The notes below the pieces were generated by a model that worked only from the letters and a program-made list of their open reading frames with translations, did not search any database and had not been told where the DNA came from. From NCBI RefSeq assembly GCF_014648255.1, contig NZ_BMQT01000002.1:558001-622000 (forward strand): DNA of 64,000 bases, given 5' to 3'. This DNA comes from Nocardioides albus (GTDB taxonomy: Bacteria > Actinomycetota > Actinomycetes > Propionibacteriales > Nocardioidaceae). Position 1 is the first letter of the stretch. Each line of letters opens with the position of its first letter. Below are positions 17,378 to 27,007 of the stretch, piece by piece. The position numbers and the translations under genes are program-made.

Positions 17378-18916
17378 TCACTCGGCCGGCCGGAGGTCGG
17401 CCAGGTCGAGGTCGAACTCGAGGAGGTCATCGGTAAAGCCGGCGACCCCCTTGCGGTAGGCGAAGACCTGCGGCTTGGTGTAAAGGTTGGCCATCATCGG
17501 GTCCAGAGAAGCCTCGAGCTCGATCCGGCGTACCAGTTCGACCCGCTCCTCGTGGTCGTATGTGCGCTCGAGCCGGTCGAGCAGCCCAAAGTCGGCGTAC
17601 TCGTGATGGCCGTTGTTGTACACCGACTTGCCGTACTCCGCCTGGATGGCGTCACGCGGCGTGGGCTGGCCGGGCCAGCTGGTGAAGTTGCAGTCGGGGC
17701 CGTTCTTGGCAGCGCTGAGATCGTCACCGTTATAGAAGGCGGCCATCGCCTCGGACAGCTCCATGATGTCAAGGTGGATATTGATCCCGACCTTGGCGAG
17801 CTGCTCGATGATGTACGGCGATGACGCCTCGAATCCCGAGCCGGTGTAAGTGACGCATTCGAGATCGACCTCCTCGACGCCGGCGTTGTCGAGAAGCTGC
17901 CGGGCTTTCCTCGGGTCGTAGCCGTACATCGACTGCAGTTCGTCGTTGCTGTACTCGTACGCCGGTGGGAAGAGGCTCTCGGTCGGCTCGCCGACCCCGT
18001 TGGTGGCGGCCGCGGCCAGGGTCTTGCGGTCGAGCGCGTAGTTGATCGCGCGTCGTACCCGTGGGTCTGCGAGGGCTGGTCGAGTGGTGTTGAACTGGAT
18101 GTGGAAGTGCGCCAGCGACGGCTCGACGGCCACCGCGAGGGTGTCGTCCTTGCTGAGTGACGCCACATCGGTCAGCAAGATCCTGGAGGCGACCTCCACG
18201 CGACCTGCCTGGAGTGCCTGGTTGAGCGTGACCTGGTTCTTGAAGAAGTCCATCTCGATGATGGGGTAGTGGCCGCGTTCGGGGTTCCAGTAGTCGGGGT
18301 TGCGTTCGAAAACGATCCGATAGCCGGGAAGGTACTCCGCGACCCGGTAGGCGCCGGAGCCGATCGGGTCGACCGAGACGTCGCCGACGTGGTCGAAGGC
18401 CTTCGGCGAGACGATGTAACCGCTGTTGTAGGCCAACTGCTCCGCCAGCCATGCGCTCTCGTGTGCCATCGTCAGCTCGAGCATGTAGGGCCCGACCACG
18501 CGCACCTCCTCGACCGAGGTGACGTGGCCGAGCTTGGTCATCTCGAAGGCACGGTCGAGGTTGGCCTTGACCGCCTCGGCGTCGACGGGGGTGCCGTCCG
18601 AGAACTCGACACCTTCGCGCAGGGTGAGATGGAAGCTCTTCTTGTCCTTGGAGTAGCCCCAGTCGGTGGCGAGGCCCGGAACGACGTCGCCCGTCTCGGG
18701 GTCGGTCTCCATCAGCCGGTCGTAGATGAGCTGCAGGAAGAGCGGGTCGTGCCCGCCGGTTACGTGGACGGGGTCGAGGCTGCTCGGCGCGAGCACCGAG
18801 CCGACAACGAGGCGATCGTCCTCCTGTGCATCGAGCACGGGGTTGCCGCAGCCGGCGAGGCCCAGGCAGAGGAGGATGACGACCGTTGCGGCGGTGAGCC
18901 GGTGACGGCGGGTCAC
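17378..18916 (-). CDS. ABC transporter substrate-binding lipoprotein, family 5, second importer
   Basis: This 512-aa solute-binding protein has an N-terminal lipoprotein signal, with Cys23 in LGLAGC. The mature part shows the family-5 landmarks SSLDPVHVTGG, FSDGTPVDAEAVKANLDRAF and PALADPRVRRAINYALDR. GTG at 18916 overlaps the stop of the upstream ATPase (GTGA). It clearly differs from the first binding protein, so the two importers probably take different, perhaps related, ligands. Confidence 0.9.
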   Translation of the reverse strand: MTRRHRLTAATVVILLCLGLAGCGNPVLDAQEDDRLVVGSVLAPSSLDPVHVTGGHDPLFLQLIYDRLMETDPETGDVVPGLATDWGYSKDKKSFHLTLREGVEFSDGTPVDAEAVKANLDRAFEMTKLGHVTSVEEVRVVGPYMLELTMAHESAWLAEQLAYNSGYIVSPKAFDHVGDVSVDPIGSGAYRVAEYLPGYRIVFERNPDYWNPERGHYPIIEMDFFKNQVTLNQALQAGRVEVASRILLTDVASLSKDDTLAVAVEPSLAHFHIQFNTTRPALADPRVRRAINYALDRKTLAAAATNGVGEPTESLFPPAYEYSNDELQSMYGYDPRKARQLLDNAGVEEVDLECVTYTGSGFEASSPYIIEQLAKVGINIHLDIMELSEAMAAFYNGDDLSAAKNGPDCNFTSWPGQPTPRDAIQAEYGKSVYNNGHHEYADFGLLDRLERTYDHEERVELVRRIELEASLDPMMANLYTKPQVFAYRKGVAGFTDDLLEFDLDLADLRPAE

Positions 18917-19794
18917 GGGAGGACTTCCTCAGGCGGCAGGCCTGAGCGGCCCAGGGCGGGCGGCGTAGGCTGGGCGGCGTCGGACAAGCCGTGCTCGAGG
19001 CGGGGGACCGCGGCCAGCAGCGCTTGGGTGTAAGGGTGGGTCGGCGAGGAGATCACGTCGTCGACGTCGCCGGTCTCGACGACCCTGCCGCGACGCATCA
19101 CCACGACCCGGTCGACGAGCTGACTGACGACAGCGAGGTCGTGAGAGATGAAGAGTATCGCGATGCCCTCCTCGCGACGGATCTTGATGAGCAGGTTGAG
19201 GATCTTGGCGCGCACCGAGACATCGAGAGCGGAGACCGATTCGTCACAGACCAGCAGGCGAGGGTGTGCGGCGAGGGCGCGGGCGATCGCCACCCTCTGC
19301 TTTTGGCCGCCGGAGAGCTCGCGCGGTTTGCGTCGGCCGAGCTCTGGATCGAGGCCGACACGCTCCAGATAGGTTTGCGCCTCGTCGAGGTGGCGCCGGC
19401 GGATGCGGCCCCCGCCTGCCAGCGCTTCACCCACGCATGCGGCCACCGTGAAGCGCAGGTCGAGAGCCGTCGAGGAGTCCTGGAAGATCATCTGGACGCC
19501 TCCGCGGCCGCTGGTGGTGGCCGATGTCCAGTCCTCTGTGGTGGAGCCATCGATGACGAGGCGGCCAGAGCAGGCCCGCAAGAACCCGGCCACAACCATG
19601 CCGACCGTCGACTTGCCGCTACCGGACTCTCCGACGAGGCCGAGGATCTCGGCTGGCCGGATGTCGAAACTGACCTCGGCGACCGCGCGCACCGGCTCGC
19701 CCCGGGGGCGAGGATACTCGACGACCAGGTCGTCGATGGTGAGCAGCGGAGTGGTAGTAGGCGCCAGGGCTTCCACGGATGACTCGGTGACCAC
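18913..19794 (-). CDS. ABC transporter ATP-binding protein (DppF type), second importer
   Basis: This ATPase of about 293 aa has Walker A GESGSGKST (55-63), LSGGQKQRVAIARAL and LLVCDESVSALD, and is the DppF partner of the ATPase at 16453. GTG at 19794 is preferred because AGAGGAA lies about 7 nt upstream; a longer frame from GTG at 19863 lacks a ribosome binding site. It heads the five-gene importer operon and may be cotranscribed with the crotonase upstream (19966-20784). Family-typical C-terminal cysteines are absent. Confidence 0.88.
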   Translation of the reverse strand: MVTESSVEALAPTTTPLLTIDDLVVEYPRPRGEPVRAVAEVSFDIRPAEILGLVGESGSGKSTVGMVVAGFLRACSGRLVIDGSTTEDWTSATTSGRGGVQMIFQDSSTALDLRFTVAACVGEALAGGGRIRRRHLDEAQTYLERVGLDPELGRRKPRELSGGQKQRVAIARALAAHPRLLVCDESVSALDVSVRAKILNLLIKIRREEGIAILFISHDLAVVSQLVDRVVVMRRGRVVETGDVDDVISSPTHPYTQALLAAVPRLEHGLSDAAQPTPPALGRSGLPPEEVLP

Positions 19795-19965
19795 GGTGGT
19801 TCCTCTCGGAGGGAGGGTGTCCTCGGGATCGCGTACGACAGGGTGTGGGTCGAGGTCGTTCACACACCGGATCGCGAGGGTGGGATCGTCAGATGGATGA
19901 CGAACGCTCGCTGAGACAGGCCAGCGGGGAAGGCTACGAGGCGGCCGGACGTGGAACGCCCCACG

Positions 19966-20784
19966 TCAGGTCGGCGAGGTGAACGTCATAGGCGGGACGG
20001 CGCTGCGCTGGAGGGGCGGGAACTTGGGCGGCCGGCGCTCGATGAAGCTGGAGACACCCTCGGCGAAGTCGGGGCGCTCGGCGGACTCGGCCATCAGTTG
20101 GTCGGAGTGGTCCATCGACTCCAGCAGCGGACGGTCGTAGTGGTTGTACATCTGCCACTTGATGACGCCCATCGAGGTGGGAGAGACGTTGTCGGCGAGG
20201 TCGCGCGCGTAGGCGTACGCATCGGAGAGGACCTGGTCGGGCTCGACCGCACGGTGGACCACGCCGAGGCGCTCGGCCTCGGCGCCGCGGAAGATGCGGG
20301 CGGAGATGAGGAGCTCGCTGGCGGTGGCAAGGGAGGTGAGCCGAGGCAACAACCACGTGAGACCGTGCTCGGCGATCAACCCGCGGCGCGAGAAGGCGGT
20401 GGTGAACTTCGCCTGCGAGGAGGCGACCCGGTAGTCGCACATCAAGGCAAGCTGGAGGCCGAGCCCGGCGCAGGCCCCGTTGATAGCCGCGACGATCGGC
20501 TTGGGGAACCACATCGGGGCCAGCAGCGGACGGCTGCTCTCGCCGGTGCCTGGGTCCTCCGCCGAGAGCATCTCCATGTCCGCGCCCGCACAGAAGGCAC
20601 GGCCCGCGCCGGTGATGATCACGACTCGGACGTCTGGGTCGTCGGCCATCTCATCGAGGAGGCCGTAGAGCCGGGTCTGAAGTGCTGGGGTCCAGCCGTT
20701 GGATCGGTCGGGCCGGTTCAAGGTGAGTGTGACGACCCCGTCGGAGATCTCGTACAGAACCTCATGGCCAGCGCTGTCGGACAT
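19966..20784 (-). CDS. Enoyl-CoA hydratase/isomerase (crotonase) family protein
   Basis: This 272-aa crotonase has GAGRAFCAGADMEM and CAGLGLQLALMCDY as oxyanion-hole and CoA-binding segments. Its catalytic loop reads GLIAEHGLTWLLPR, with Glu139, so unlike its three paralogues it keeps a glutamate and is the best candidate for a true hydratase. It is read from the divergent AT-rich promoter gap at 20785-20932 and precedes the second importer operon. Confidence 0.88.
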   Translation of the reverse strand: MSDSAGHEVLYEISDGVVTLTLNRPDRSNGWTPALQTRLYGLLDEMADDPDVRVVIITGAGRAFCAGADMEMLSAEDPGTGESSRPLLAPMWFPKPIVAAINGACAGLGLQLALMCDYRVASSQAKFTTAFSRRGLIAEHGLTWLLPRLTSLATASELLISARIFRGAEAERLGVVHRAVEPDQVLSDAYAYARDLADNVSPTSMGVIKWQMYNHYDRPLLESMDHSDQLMAESAERPDFAEGVSSFIERRPPKFPPLQRSAVPPMTFTSPT

Positions 20785-20833
20785 GCGACGAACCCTCCTT
20801 GTTGAGTGATCTTCACCACAACTTAAATGGATA

Positions 20834-20881
20834 TGACGTCAAATTCAACCTCAAATCCGAATTTGAGCGCGAATTCAAATT
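20834..20881. promoter_or_regulatory. Multiple operator-like half-sites in divergent promoter gap
   Basis: TGACGTCA (20834-20841) is followed by several TCAAAT / ATTTGA half-sites that make nested dyads: TCAAATCCGAATTTGA (20851-20866), and AATTTGA with TCAAATT (20860-20881). It is the most AT-rich spot in the first 27 kb and lies between a crotonase and an acyl-CoA ligase gene. It looks like a multi-site operator for a dimeric repressor such as TetR. Confidence 0.6.
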
Positions 20882-20932
20882 ACTGTTCAGTAATGCTTGA
20901 CCCGACCATGCGGATCCGTTCGGATGTGACGT

Positions 20933-22588
20933 ATGACTCACCTGCACGATGGCCATCCGTCCGCTTCTCCGGCCGCCTCGCACCCCGAGACACGGGGCTT
21001 CCCGCTGGGTGAGGAGTGCGTACTCGGGCTGATGCTCGAGGCGCGGGCGAAGGCAAACCCGGACAAGGTGTTCGCCATCTTTGAGGACGGTGCGACCTGG
21101 ACCTACGCGCAGGCCCTGGAAGAGGTCCGCACCACGGCCGGAGCCTTGCGCGACCTCGGCGTACGCGAAGGCGAGCTCGTCGGCATCTGGTTGCCCAACG
21201 GGAAACCCGCCCTGCGTGTGTGGTGGGCGATCAACTACCTCGGTGCCGTCGCGGTGCCGATCAACACGGCGTACAAAGGGGCGCTCATCGAGCACGTGCT
21301 CCGTGATAGCGCAGTATCCTTGCTGGTGGCCCATCACGAGCTGGTGCCCCGCCTCGACGCGGTCGAGCACGAAGCACTGCGGACGGTGGTCGTGCTGGGT
21401 GGCAGGGTGACCCCCGAGGCGCGGGGCGCGGAGACGGTGCCCGCCGAGAGACTTTGGGCCAGTGACACCACCCCACTCGCGCGGGCAGCTGATCGGAAAC
21501 CCTGGGATCTCGAGCTGATCGTCTACACCTCAGGAACGACCGGACCGTCCAAGGGCGTCATGATGCCCTACTTCCAGATCCACCAGGCGATGCTCACCTA
21601 CCAGTGGCTCTCGGCTGACGACCGCTTCTTGATCAACCTCCCGCTCTTCCACGTTTCTGGATTGGGCGCAGCGCTGGTGCCGCTGCAGTATGGCGCTTCG
21701 TTCGCGATGGTGGCCGACTTCAGTACCACGACCTTCTGGGACGTAGTCCGGCGCTACGACTGCACTGCTGTGCTCTTGATGGGTGTGATGGCGACCTTCC
21801 TCATGAAGGCGACACCCAGTCCGCGTGATCGCGACCACCCGTTGCGGCTGGTGCAGATGGTGCCCCTTGCCGAGGACGCGCAGGCCTTCCACGAGCGATT
21901 CGGCGTCGATGTCTACACCTGCTTCAACATGACCGAAATCTCCAGTCCGCTTCTTGCCGGCCCGCAACCGAGCCCGATCGGGAGCTGTGGTCGCCTGCGC
22001 CCAGGGATCGAGGCGCGGATCGTTGATGAGCATGATCTCGACGTACCCGAGGGTGAAACAGGCGAACTGATCCTGCGCAGCGAGCTGCCATGGGCGATGA
22101 TGTCGGGCTACCTCAATCGGCCTGATGCCACCGCCGAGGTGTGGCGCAATGGTTGGTTCCACACCGGCGATGTCTTCCGCAGGGACGAGACTGGCGCCTA
22201 CTTCTTCGTTGACCGTGTCAAGGACGCACTCCGCCGGCGTGGCGAGAACATCTCGTCCTACGAGCTCGAGGCAGAGGTCTGCCGCCACCCCGCGGTTCGC
22301 GAGGCTGCCGCGATCGCCGTGCCCAGCCCGGTGGGGGAGGATGACGTGATGGTTGTTGTGGCTCCGGTCCCGGGCGTGGAGATCGACCCTGAGGACCTGC
22401 TGCGTCAGCTCGTCGACCAGCTACCGCACTTCATGGTGCCGAGGTACGTTCGAGTGGTTCCCGACCTCCCGAAGACCCCCACGGCTAAGGTGCAGAAGCA
22501 TCTGCTGCGCTCCGAGGGCGCCGTCGAGGGCACCTACGACCGTGAGGCAACAGGCTTCAAGGTGGCCCGGCAACGCCTTTCGCGCTGA
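20933..22588 (+). CDS. AMP-dependent acyl-CoA ligase (CaiC/FadD-like)
   Basis: This 551-aa ANL-family enzyme is the second CoA ligase of the cluster. The phosphate-binding motif YTSGTTGPSKG is at 198-208, and WFHTGDVFRRDETG and the PTAK catalytic lysine (Lys519) follow. The GENISSYELEAEV hinge region and overall layout resemble crotonobetaine/carnitine-CoA ligases and related enzymes, though the substrate is not fixed by this. It stands alone on the plus strand and ends before a convergent terminator. The ATG at 20933 has no strong ribosome binding site. Confidence 0.88.
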   Translation: MTHLHDGHPSASPAASHPETRGFPLGEECVLGLMLEARAKANPDKVFAIFEDGATWTYAQALEEVRTTAGALRDLGVREGELVGIWLPNGKPALRVWWAINYLGAVAVPINTAYKGALIEHVLRDSAVSLLVAHHELVPRLDAVEHEALRTVVVLGGRVTPEARGAETVPAERLWASDTTPLARAADRKPWDLELIVYTSGTTGPSKGVMMPYFQIHQAMLTYQWLSADDRFLINLPLFHVSGLGAALVPLQYGASFAMVADFSTTTFWDVVRRYDCTAVLLMGVMATFLMKATPSPRDRDHPLRLVQMVPLAEDAQAFHERFGVDVYTCFNMTEISSPLLAGPQPSPIGSCGRLRPGIEARIVDEHDLDVPEGETGELILRSELPWAMMSGYLNRPDATAEVWRNGWFHTGDVFRRDETGAYFFVDRVKDALRRRGENISSYELEAEVCRHPAVREAAAIAVPSPVGEDDVMVVVAPVPGVEIDPEDLLRQLVDQLPHFMVPRYVRVVPDLPKTPTAKVQKHLLRSEGAVEGTYDREATGFKVARQRLSR

Positions 22589-22810
22589 CCGGGACTCCAC
22601 ACGCGCATCTCACGCCTCAGCAGGTCGTCGAGATCTGAAGCACGCCCGAAGAGACGGTTGCATCACAGAGAGCTGATCAGCCGATTGCCCGGGAGGCGTC
22701 ATTCGCGAGGGCGGGAAGCTAGCGACGATAGGTGCCTCTGACATGCGTTGCCACCACGTGAGTGCGTGGAGGGCGGGCGGGGGGAGACGCGCCAAGGCTT
22801 CGGATGAGCA

Positions 22811-22844
22811 CAGCGCCCGGCCCCCACGTGGGAACCGGGCGCTG
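22811..22844. terminator. Hairpin terminator with palindromic loop
   Basis: CAGCGCCCGG (22811-22820) pairs with CCGGGCGCTG (22835-22844); the loop itself contains the palindrome CCCACGTGGG. It separates the convergent ligase and acyl-CoA dehydrogenase genes. The rest of the 262-bp gap holds no recognisable feature. Confidence 0.7.
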
Positions 22845-22850
22845 TGGTGG

Positions 22851-24086
22851 TCAGTCCGTGGCCTCGACTGTGCTTCGCATACGCTTGAGCTCGACCCGGG
22901 CGATGGTCCGCTTGTGGACCTCGTCGGGGCCGTCAGCAAGGCGTAGCGTGCGCTGGTGGGCCCAGAAGCTGGCGAGCGGGAAGTCGTCGGTGACACCGCC
23001 ACCGCCGTGGACCTGGATGGCCCGGTCGATGACCTTGAGCGCCATCTCGGGGGCAGCCACCTTGATGGCGGCGATCTCGATGCGAGCCTTCTGGTTGCCG
23101 ACCGTGTCCATCAGCCAGGCGGTCTTGAGGACGAGCAGACGCGTCGTCTCGATGGCGATGCGCGACTCGGCGATCCAGTCCTGGATGTTGGAGCGGTTGG
23201 CGACCGGCTCACCGAAGGTGGTTCGGCTCTGGGCACGCTTGATCATCAGATCGAGGGATCGCTCGGCCATGCCGATGGAGCGCATGGCGTGGTGGATGCG
23301 GCCGGGGCCGAGGCGGGCTTGGCTGATCATGAAGCCATCGCCCTCCCCGGCGAGCAGCGCAGTGTGGGGCACGCGGACGTCGTCGAAGATGATCTCGGCG
23401 TGGCCCTCGCGATCCTGGTAGCCGAAGACCGGAAGGCCGCGCACGATGGTGACGCCGGGGGTGTCGATCGGCACCACCATCATCGACTGCTGCCGGTGTG
23501 GGGCGGCGTCGGGGTCGGTCTTGCCCATCACGATGAGCACCTTGCAGTTGGCGTGCAGGGCGTTGGAGGCGAACCACTTGCGACCGTTGAGCACGTAGCT
23601 GTCGTTGTCGCGTTCCATGCGCAGCTGGACGTTGGTGGCGTCCGAACTGGCCACGGCCGGTTCGGTCATGCAGAACGCGGAGTTGATCTCACCGGCGAGC
23701 AGAGGCTTGAGCCACTTCTCCTTGTGCTCCGCGGTACCGAAGACTTCCAGCACTTCCATGTTGCCAGTGTCGGGGGCGTTGCAGTTGGTGGCCTCGGGAG
23801 CAAGGTGGGGGCTCCGGCCCATGATCTCGGCGAGGGGGGCGTAGTCGAGGTTGCTGAGCCCTGGCGAGCCCCACTCTTCGTTGGCGTGGGGGTGGAAGAG
23901 GTTCCACAGGCCGCGCTTGCGGGCCTCGGTCTTGAGCTCCTCGAGGATCGGCGGGTGGAAGTTCGGGTTACCCGACTCCGTCATCTGGGCTTCGTAGATG
24001 CTTTCGGCCGGGTAGACATGCTCGTCCATGAAAGCCAAGAGCTTCTCTTTGTACTTCTTGCAGGTGTCGGACAGCTCGAAGTCCAT
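22851..24086 (-). CDS. Acyl-CoA dehydrogenase (ACAD10/11-like)
   Basis: This 411-aa acyl-CoA dehydrogenase reads MTEPAVASSDATN and LNGRKWFASNAL in the FAD/substrate region, then VHGGGGVTDDFPLASFWA and ADGPDEVHKRTIAR near the end. The ADGPDEVH stretch puts Asp at the position of the medium-chain catalytic Glu, as in the ACAD10/11 group. ATG at 24086 follows AAGGAAA; a longer upstream frame is a shadow of the SDR gene. It is the last gene of the thiolase operon and is a different family branch from the tandem pair at 10458-12836. Confidence 0.9.
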   Translation of the reverse strand: MDFELSDTCKKYKEKLLAFMDEHVYPAESIYEAQMTESGNPNFHPPILEELKTEARKRGLWNLFHPHANEEWGSPGLSNLDYAPLAEIMGRSPHLAPEATNCNAPDTGNMEVLEVFGTAEHKEKWLKPLLAGEINSAFCMTEPAVASSDATNVQLRMERDNDSYVLNGRKWFASNALHANCKVLIVMGKTDPDAAPHRQQSMMVVPIDTPGVTIVRGLPVFGYQDREGHAEIIFDDVRVPHTALLAGEGDGFMISQARLGPGRIHHAMRSIGMAERSLDLMIKRAQSRTTFGEPVANRSNIQDWIAESRIAIETTRLLVLKTAWLMDTVGNQKARIEIAAIKVAAPEMALKVIDRAIQVHGGGGVTDDFPLASFWAHQRTLRLADGPDEVHKRTIARVELKRMRSTVEATD

Positions 24087-24130
24087 GTCTGTTTCCTTAT
24101 CTGTATCGGTGAAGGTCTTTGGACGCTTGG

Positions 24131-24937
24131 TCAGGCAAGCGAATCTTGGTAGCGGCGCATCCCGGCCAGCCAACGGTCGTAGTCGCTGGACTTGCGGCGC
24201 CAGAACTCCAGCACCTCCGCATGCGGGAGAATGAGGAATGTCTCCGCTTCCACGGCCGCCAGCACATGGCCGGCGACCTCGCTTGGGTCGAGTACCCCGC
24301 CCGCGTTGATGACAGCGGCGGCGGCCTTTCGCTCGGCAGCGGTCGGCGTGTCGGTGCCACCGGTAAGCATCGCGGTGTTGACGCCCATCGGGCACAGGCA
24401 GCTGACGTTGACGCCGCTGTTGCCGTAGGTGATCGCGAGCCACTCGGCAAAAGCAACCGCGCCGTGTTTGGTCACTGAGTACGTGGCAGAGCCGATCTGA
24501 GTCAGTAGGCCTGCAGCCGATGCCGTGGAGACGAAGTAGCCGCTGCCGCGCTCGACCCAACGTGGCACGAGCTGCTGGGCAGCGCGTACGTGGGCCAGGA
24601 CGTTGACGTCGATGGCCGTTTTCCACTCATCGTGGGTGGCCCCAAGGCCTCCGCCCCCACCCACGCCTGCGTTGGCAAAGTACAGGTCGACAGGGCCGAG
24701 CTTGCTCTCGGCCAGGGCGATCGCGGCGGCGATGTCATCGGTGTCAGCGGCGTCGCCAGTGAGTCCGAGTGCGGAGCCGGGGTGAGCTGCGTCGAGTTCC
24801 TTGGCGGTCTGCTCGACGGCCGGGGACCGGTCGGTGAGCACGACCTTCGCCCCAGCCTCAACGAGCCCGGTCGCGAGCGCGGCGCCGATGCCGCCGGCGG
24901 CACCGGTGACGATGGCTACCTTGTCTTTCACCTGCAT
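24131..24937 (-). CDS. Short-chain dehydrogenase/reductase
   Basis: This 268-aa NAD(P)-dependent oxidoreductase has the cofactor motif TGAAGGIG (11-18), NAG (89-91) and the catalytic Ser/Tyr153/Lys157 set (YSVTK). Placed between crotonase and acyl-CoA dehydrogenase genes in a thiolase operon, it is a plausible 3-hydroxyacyl-CoA dehydrogenase, since no classical one is seen in the window; that role is inferred. ATG at 24937 has a strong GGAGGAG site and overlaps the upstream gene by 10 bp. Confidence 0.9.
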   Translation of the reverse strand: MQVKDKVAIVTGAAGGIGAALATGLVEAGAKVVLTDRSPAVEQTAKELDAAHPGSALGLTGDAADTDDIAAAIALAESKLGPVDLYFANAGVGGGGGLGATHDEWKTAIDVNVLAHVRAAQQLVPRWVERGSGYFVSTASAAGLLTQIGSATYSVTKHGAVAFAEWLAITYGNSGVNVSCLCPMGVNTAMLTGGTDTPTAAERKAAAAVINAGGVLDPSEVAGHVLAAVEAETFLILPHAEVLEFWRRKSSDYDRWLAGMRRYQDSLA

Positions 24938-25767
24938 GTGGTCTCCTCCTCGGCTACGGCGTGCCACCCGACAGGGAAGGTGGATGCCTCCTTGTTGACG
25001 AACGCCTTGACGGCGTTGACATGGTCGTTGGTTAGACCGGTCGCCTTGTGAAGCGGCACCTCGGCATGCATCGAGGCGGTGAGATCCTCACCCGGGGCGC
25101 GCAGCAGGTTCTGCTTCATCCCGCTCAAGGCGTGCGAGGACCCGGAGGCGAGCTTGGTGGCCAGTTCGCGAGTCTTCGTCTCCAGTTCGTCCTCAGCGAC
25201 GATCCAGTTGACCAGGCCCAGATCCGCGCACTGCTCGCCGCGAATGCGCGGATTGAGAAAGAGCAACTCGCGGGCCAGGGCTGGACCGACTAGCTGGTGG
25301 AGTAGCCACGCGACTCCGAAGTCGCCGGCGAGGCCGACGCCACCGAAGGCGGTTGCGAAGACGGTGCGCGTGCTGCCGATGCGCAGGTCAGCGGCGAGCG
25401 CCAGGCCGATTCCGGCGCCGGCGACAGCACCGGGGATGGAGGCCAGCACCGGTTTGGCGCAGCGGTAGATGCGCCCGACGGTTTCTTCTTGGGCTTGACG
25501 CTGGGCTTCGACTGCGGCCTCATCGACTACGGCGGAGCCCCCACCCTCGCCGCCGGACTCGTGGAAGCCCTGAACATCGCCTCCTGAGCAGAAGGCATTG
25601 CCAGCGCCGGTCAGGACGATGGCGCCAACCGCCGGGTCGGCCTCCATCTGCTTCATGGCGGCTGCGACGCCTTGGATCATGCTGTCGGAAAGAGCGTTGC
25701 GACGGTCCGGCCGGTTGAGCATGATCGTGCCGACGCCCTCACTGGCGTCGGTGATGACGTCGCTCAT
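24928..25767 (-). CDS. Enoyl-CoA hydratase/isomerase (crotonase) family protein
   Basis: This 279-aa crotonase has [15 protein letters not shown] and [16 protein letters not shown]. The catalytic loop reads [12 protein letters not shown] with Asp149, nearly the same GDF arrangement as the crotonase at 12939, so these two are the closest pair in the cluster. A glycine-rich acidic insert ([12 protein letters not shown]) follows the oxyanion-hole motif. It overlaps the thiolase stop (ATGA) upstream and the SDR start downstream, so the operon is translationally coupled. Confidence 0.88.
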   Translation of the reverse strand: MSDVITDASEGVGTIMLNRPDRRNALSDSMIQGVAAAMKQMEADPAVGAIVLTGAGNAFCSGGDVQGFHESGGEGGGSAVVDEAAVEAQRQAQEETVGRIYRCAKPVLASIPGAVAGAGIGLALAADLRIGSTRTVFATAFGGVGLAGDFGVAWLLHQLVGPALARELLFLNPRIRGEQCADLGLVNWIVAEDELETKTRELATKLASGSSHALSGMKQNLLRAPGEDLTASMHAEVPLHKATGLTNDHVNAVKAFVNKEASTFPVGWHAVAEEETTCR

Positions 25768-26969
25768 CCCTGGTTCACCTCGAAAAGGCCGGCAGCGCCC
25801 ATGCCGCCGCCGACGCACATTGTGATGACTACGTAGCGGACGCCGCGGCGCCGGCCCTCGATGAGCGCGTGGCCGACGAGTCGAGCGCCGGTCATGCCGT
25901 AGGGGTGGCCGATGGAGATGCCACCGCCGTTGACGTTGTAGCGCTCGGGATCGATGCCGAGCTCATCGCGGCAGTAGATCGCCTGCGAGGCGAAGGCTTC
26001 GTTGAGTTCCCACAGGCCGATGTCATCGATGCTGAGGTCGTGCTGCTTGAGCAGCTTCGGGACGGCGAAGATCGGGCCGATGCCCATCTCGCCCGGCTTG
26101 CAGCCAGCGACGGCCATGCCGCGGTAGCTGCCCAACGGAGTTAGGCCGCGGTCACGGGCGACTTGAGCCTCCATCAGTACCGAGGCGGAGGCGCCGTCGG
26201 AGAGCTGCGAGGCGTTGCCCGCGGTGATGGTCGAGCGGGGAGTGATGGCACCGTCGGGGAGCACGGGCGAGAGGGCCGCAAGGCTCTCGGCGCTGGTGCT
26301 GGGTCGGTTGCCCTCATCCTTGGCGAGGATGACATCCTCGCTGCTGCTCTTGCCGTTCTCCTTGTTGACGACAACCTTGGTCGTTGGCAGCGGGACGATC
26401 TCGTCATCGAGACGGCCAGCTGCCTGCGCCTCGGCGGTGCGCTGCTGCGAGAGCAGGGCAAACTCGTCCTGGCGCTCCCGCGAGATGCCATAGCGCTCCG
26501 CCACGATCTCGGCGGTCTGCAGCATCGGCATGTAGAGATCGGGAACGTGCTCGAGGAGCCAGGGGGCCTCGGCCCGGTGCTGGTTCATCTTGTCGTTCTG
26601 GACGAGGGAGATCGACTCCACGCCGCCACCGACGGTGATGTCCATGCCGTCGTGGATGATCTGCTTCGCTGCGGTGGCGATCGCCATTAGACCTGACGCG
26701 CACTGGCGGTCGACCGACATCCCGGCGACGGTGTCGGGCAAGCCGGCGCGAAGCGCGGCCTGGCGGGCGACGTTGAATCCCGTGGAGCCTTGCTGGAGTG
26801 CGGCGCCGAAGACGACGTCTTCGATCTCATCACCCTGCAGGCTGGCACGCTCGACGGCGTGCTTCACGGCGTGCCCGGCGAGGTCCTGGGCCTGGGTGTC
26901 GTTGAAGGCACCCCGATAGGCCTTGCCGATAGGCGTACGAGCCGTCGAAACCACTACTGCTTCTCTCAC
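25764..26969 (-). CDS. Acetyl-CoA acyltransferase (thiolase)
   Basis: This 401-aa thiolase cleaves 3-oxoacyl-CoA with CoA, the last step of beta-oxidation. All catalytic residues are visible: nucleophile Cys90 in DRQCASG, His355 in [10 protein letters not shown], and Cys385 in [13 protein letters not shown] at 26969 is preferred because GGAAGGAAG lies just upstream; a longer frame starting with TTG at 27029 would cover the operator-like site. It heads a four-gene operon with a crotonase, SDR and acyl-CoA dehydrogenase. Confidence 0.93.
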   Translation of the reverse strand: MREAVVVSTARTPIGKAYRGAFNDTQAQDLAGHAVKHAVERASLQGDEIEDVVFGAALQQGSTGFNVARQAALRAGLPDTVAGMSVDRQCASGLMAIATAAKQIIHDGMDITVGGGVESISLVQNDKMNQHRAEAPWLLEHVPDLYMPMLQTAEIVAERYGISRERQDEFALLSQQRTAEAQAAGRLDDEIVPLPTTKVVVNKENGKSSSEDVILAKDEGNRPSTSAESLAALSPVLPDGAITPRSTITAGNASQLSDGASASVLMEAQVARDRGLTPLGSYRGMAVAGCKPGEMGIGPIFAVPKLLKQHDLSIDDIGLWELNEAFASQAIYCRDELGIDPERYNVNGGGISIGHPYGMTGARLVGHALIEGRRRGVRYVVITMCVGGGMGAAGLFEVNQG

Positions 26970-27007
26970 GATGCCAGTGCTTCCTTCCGAGTCTCCAGGA
27001 CTCCAAT

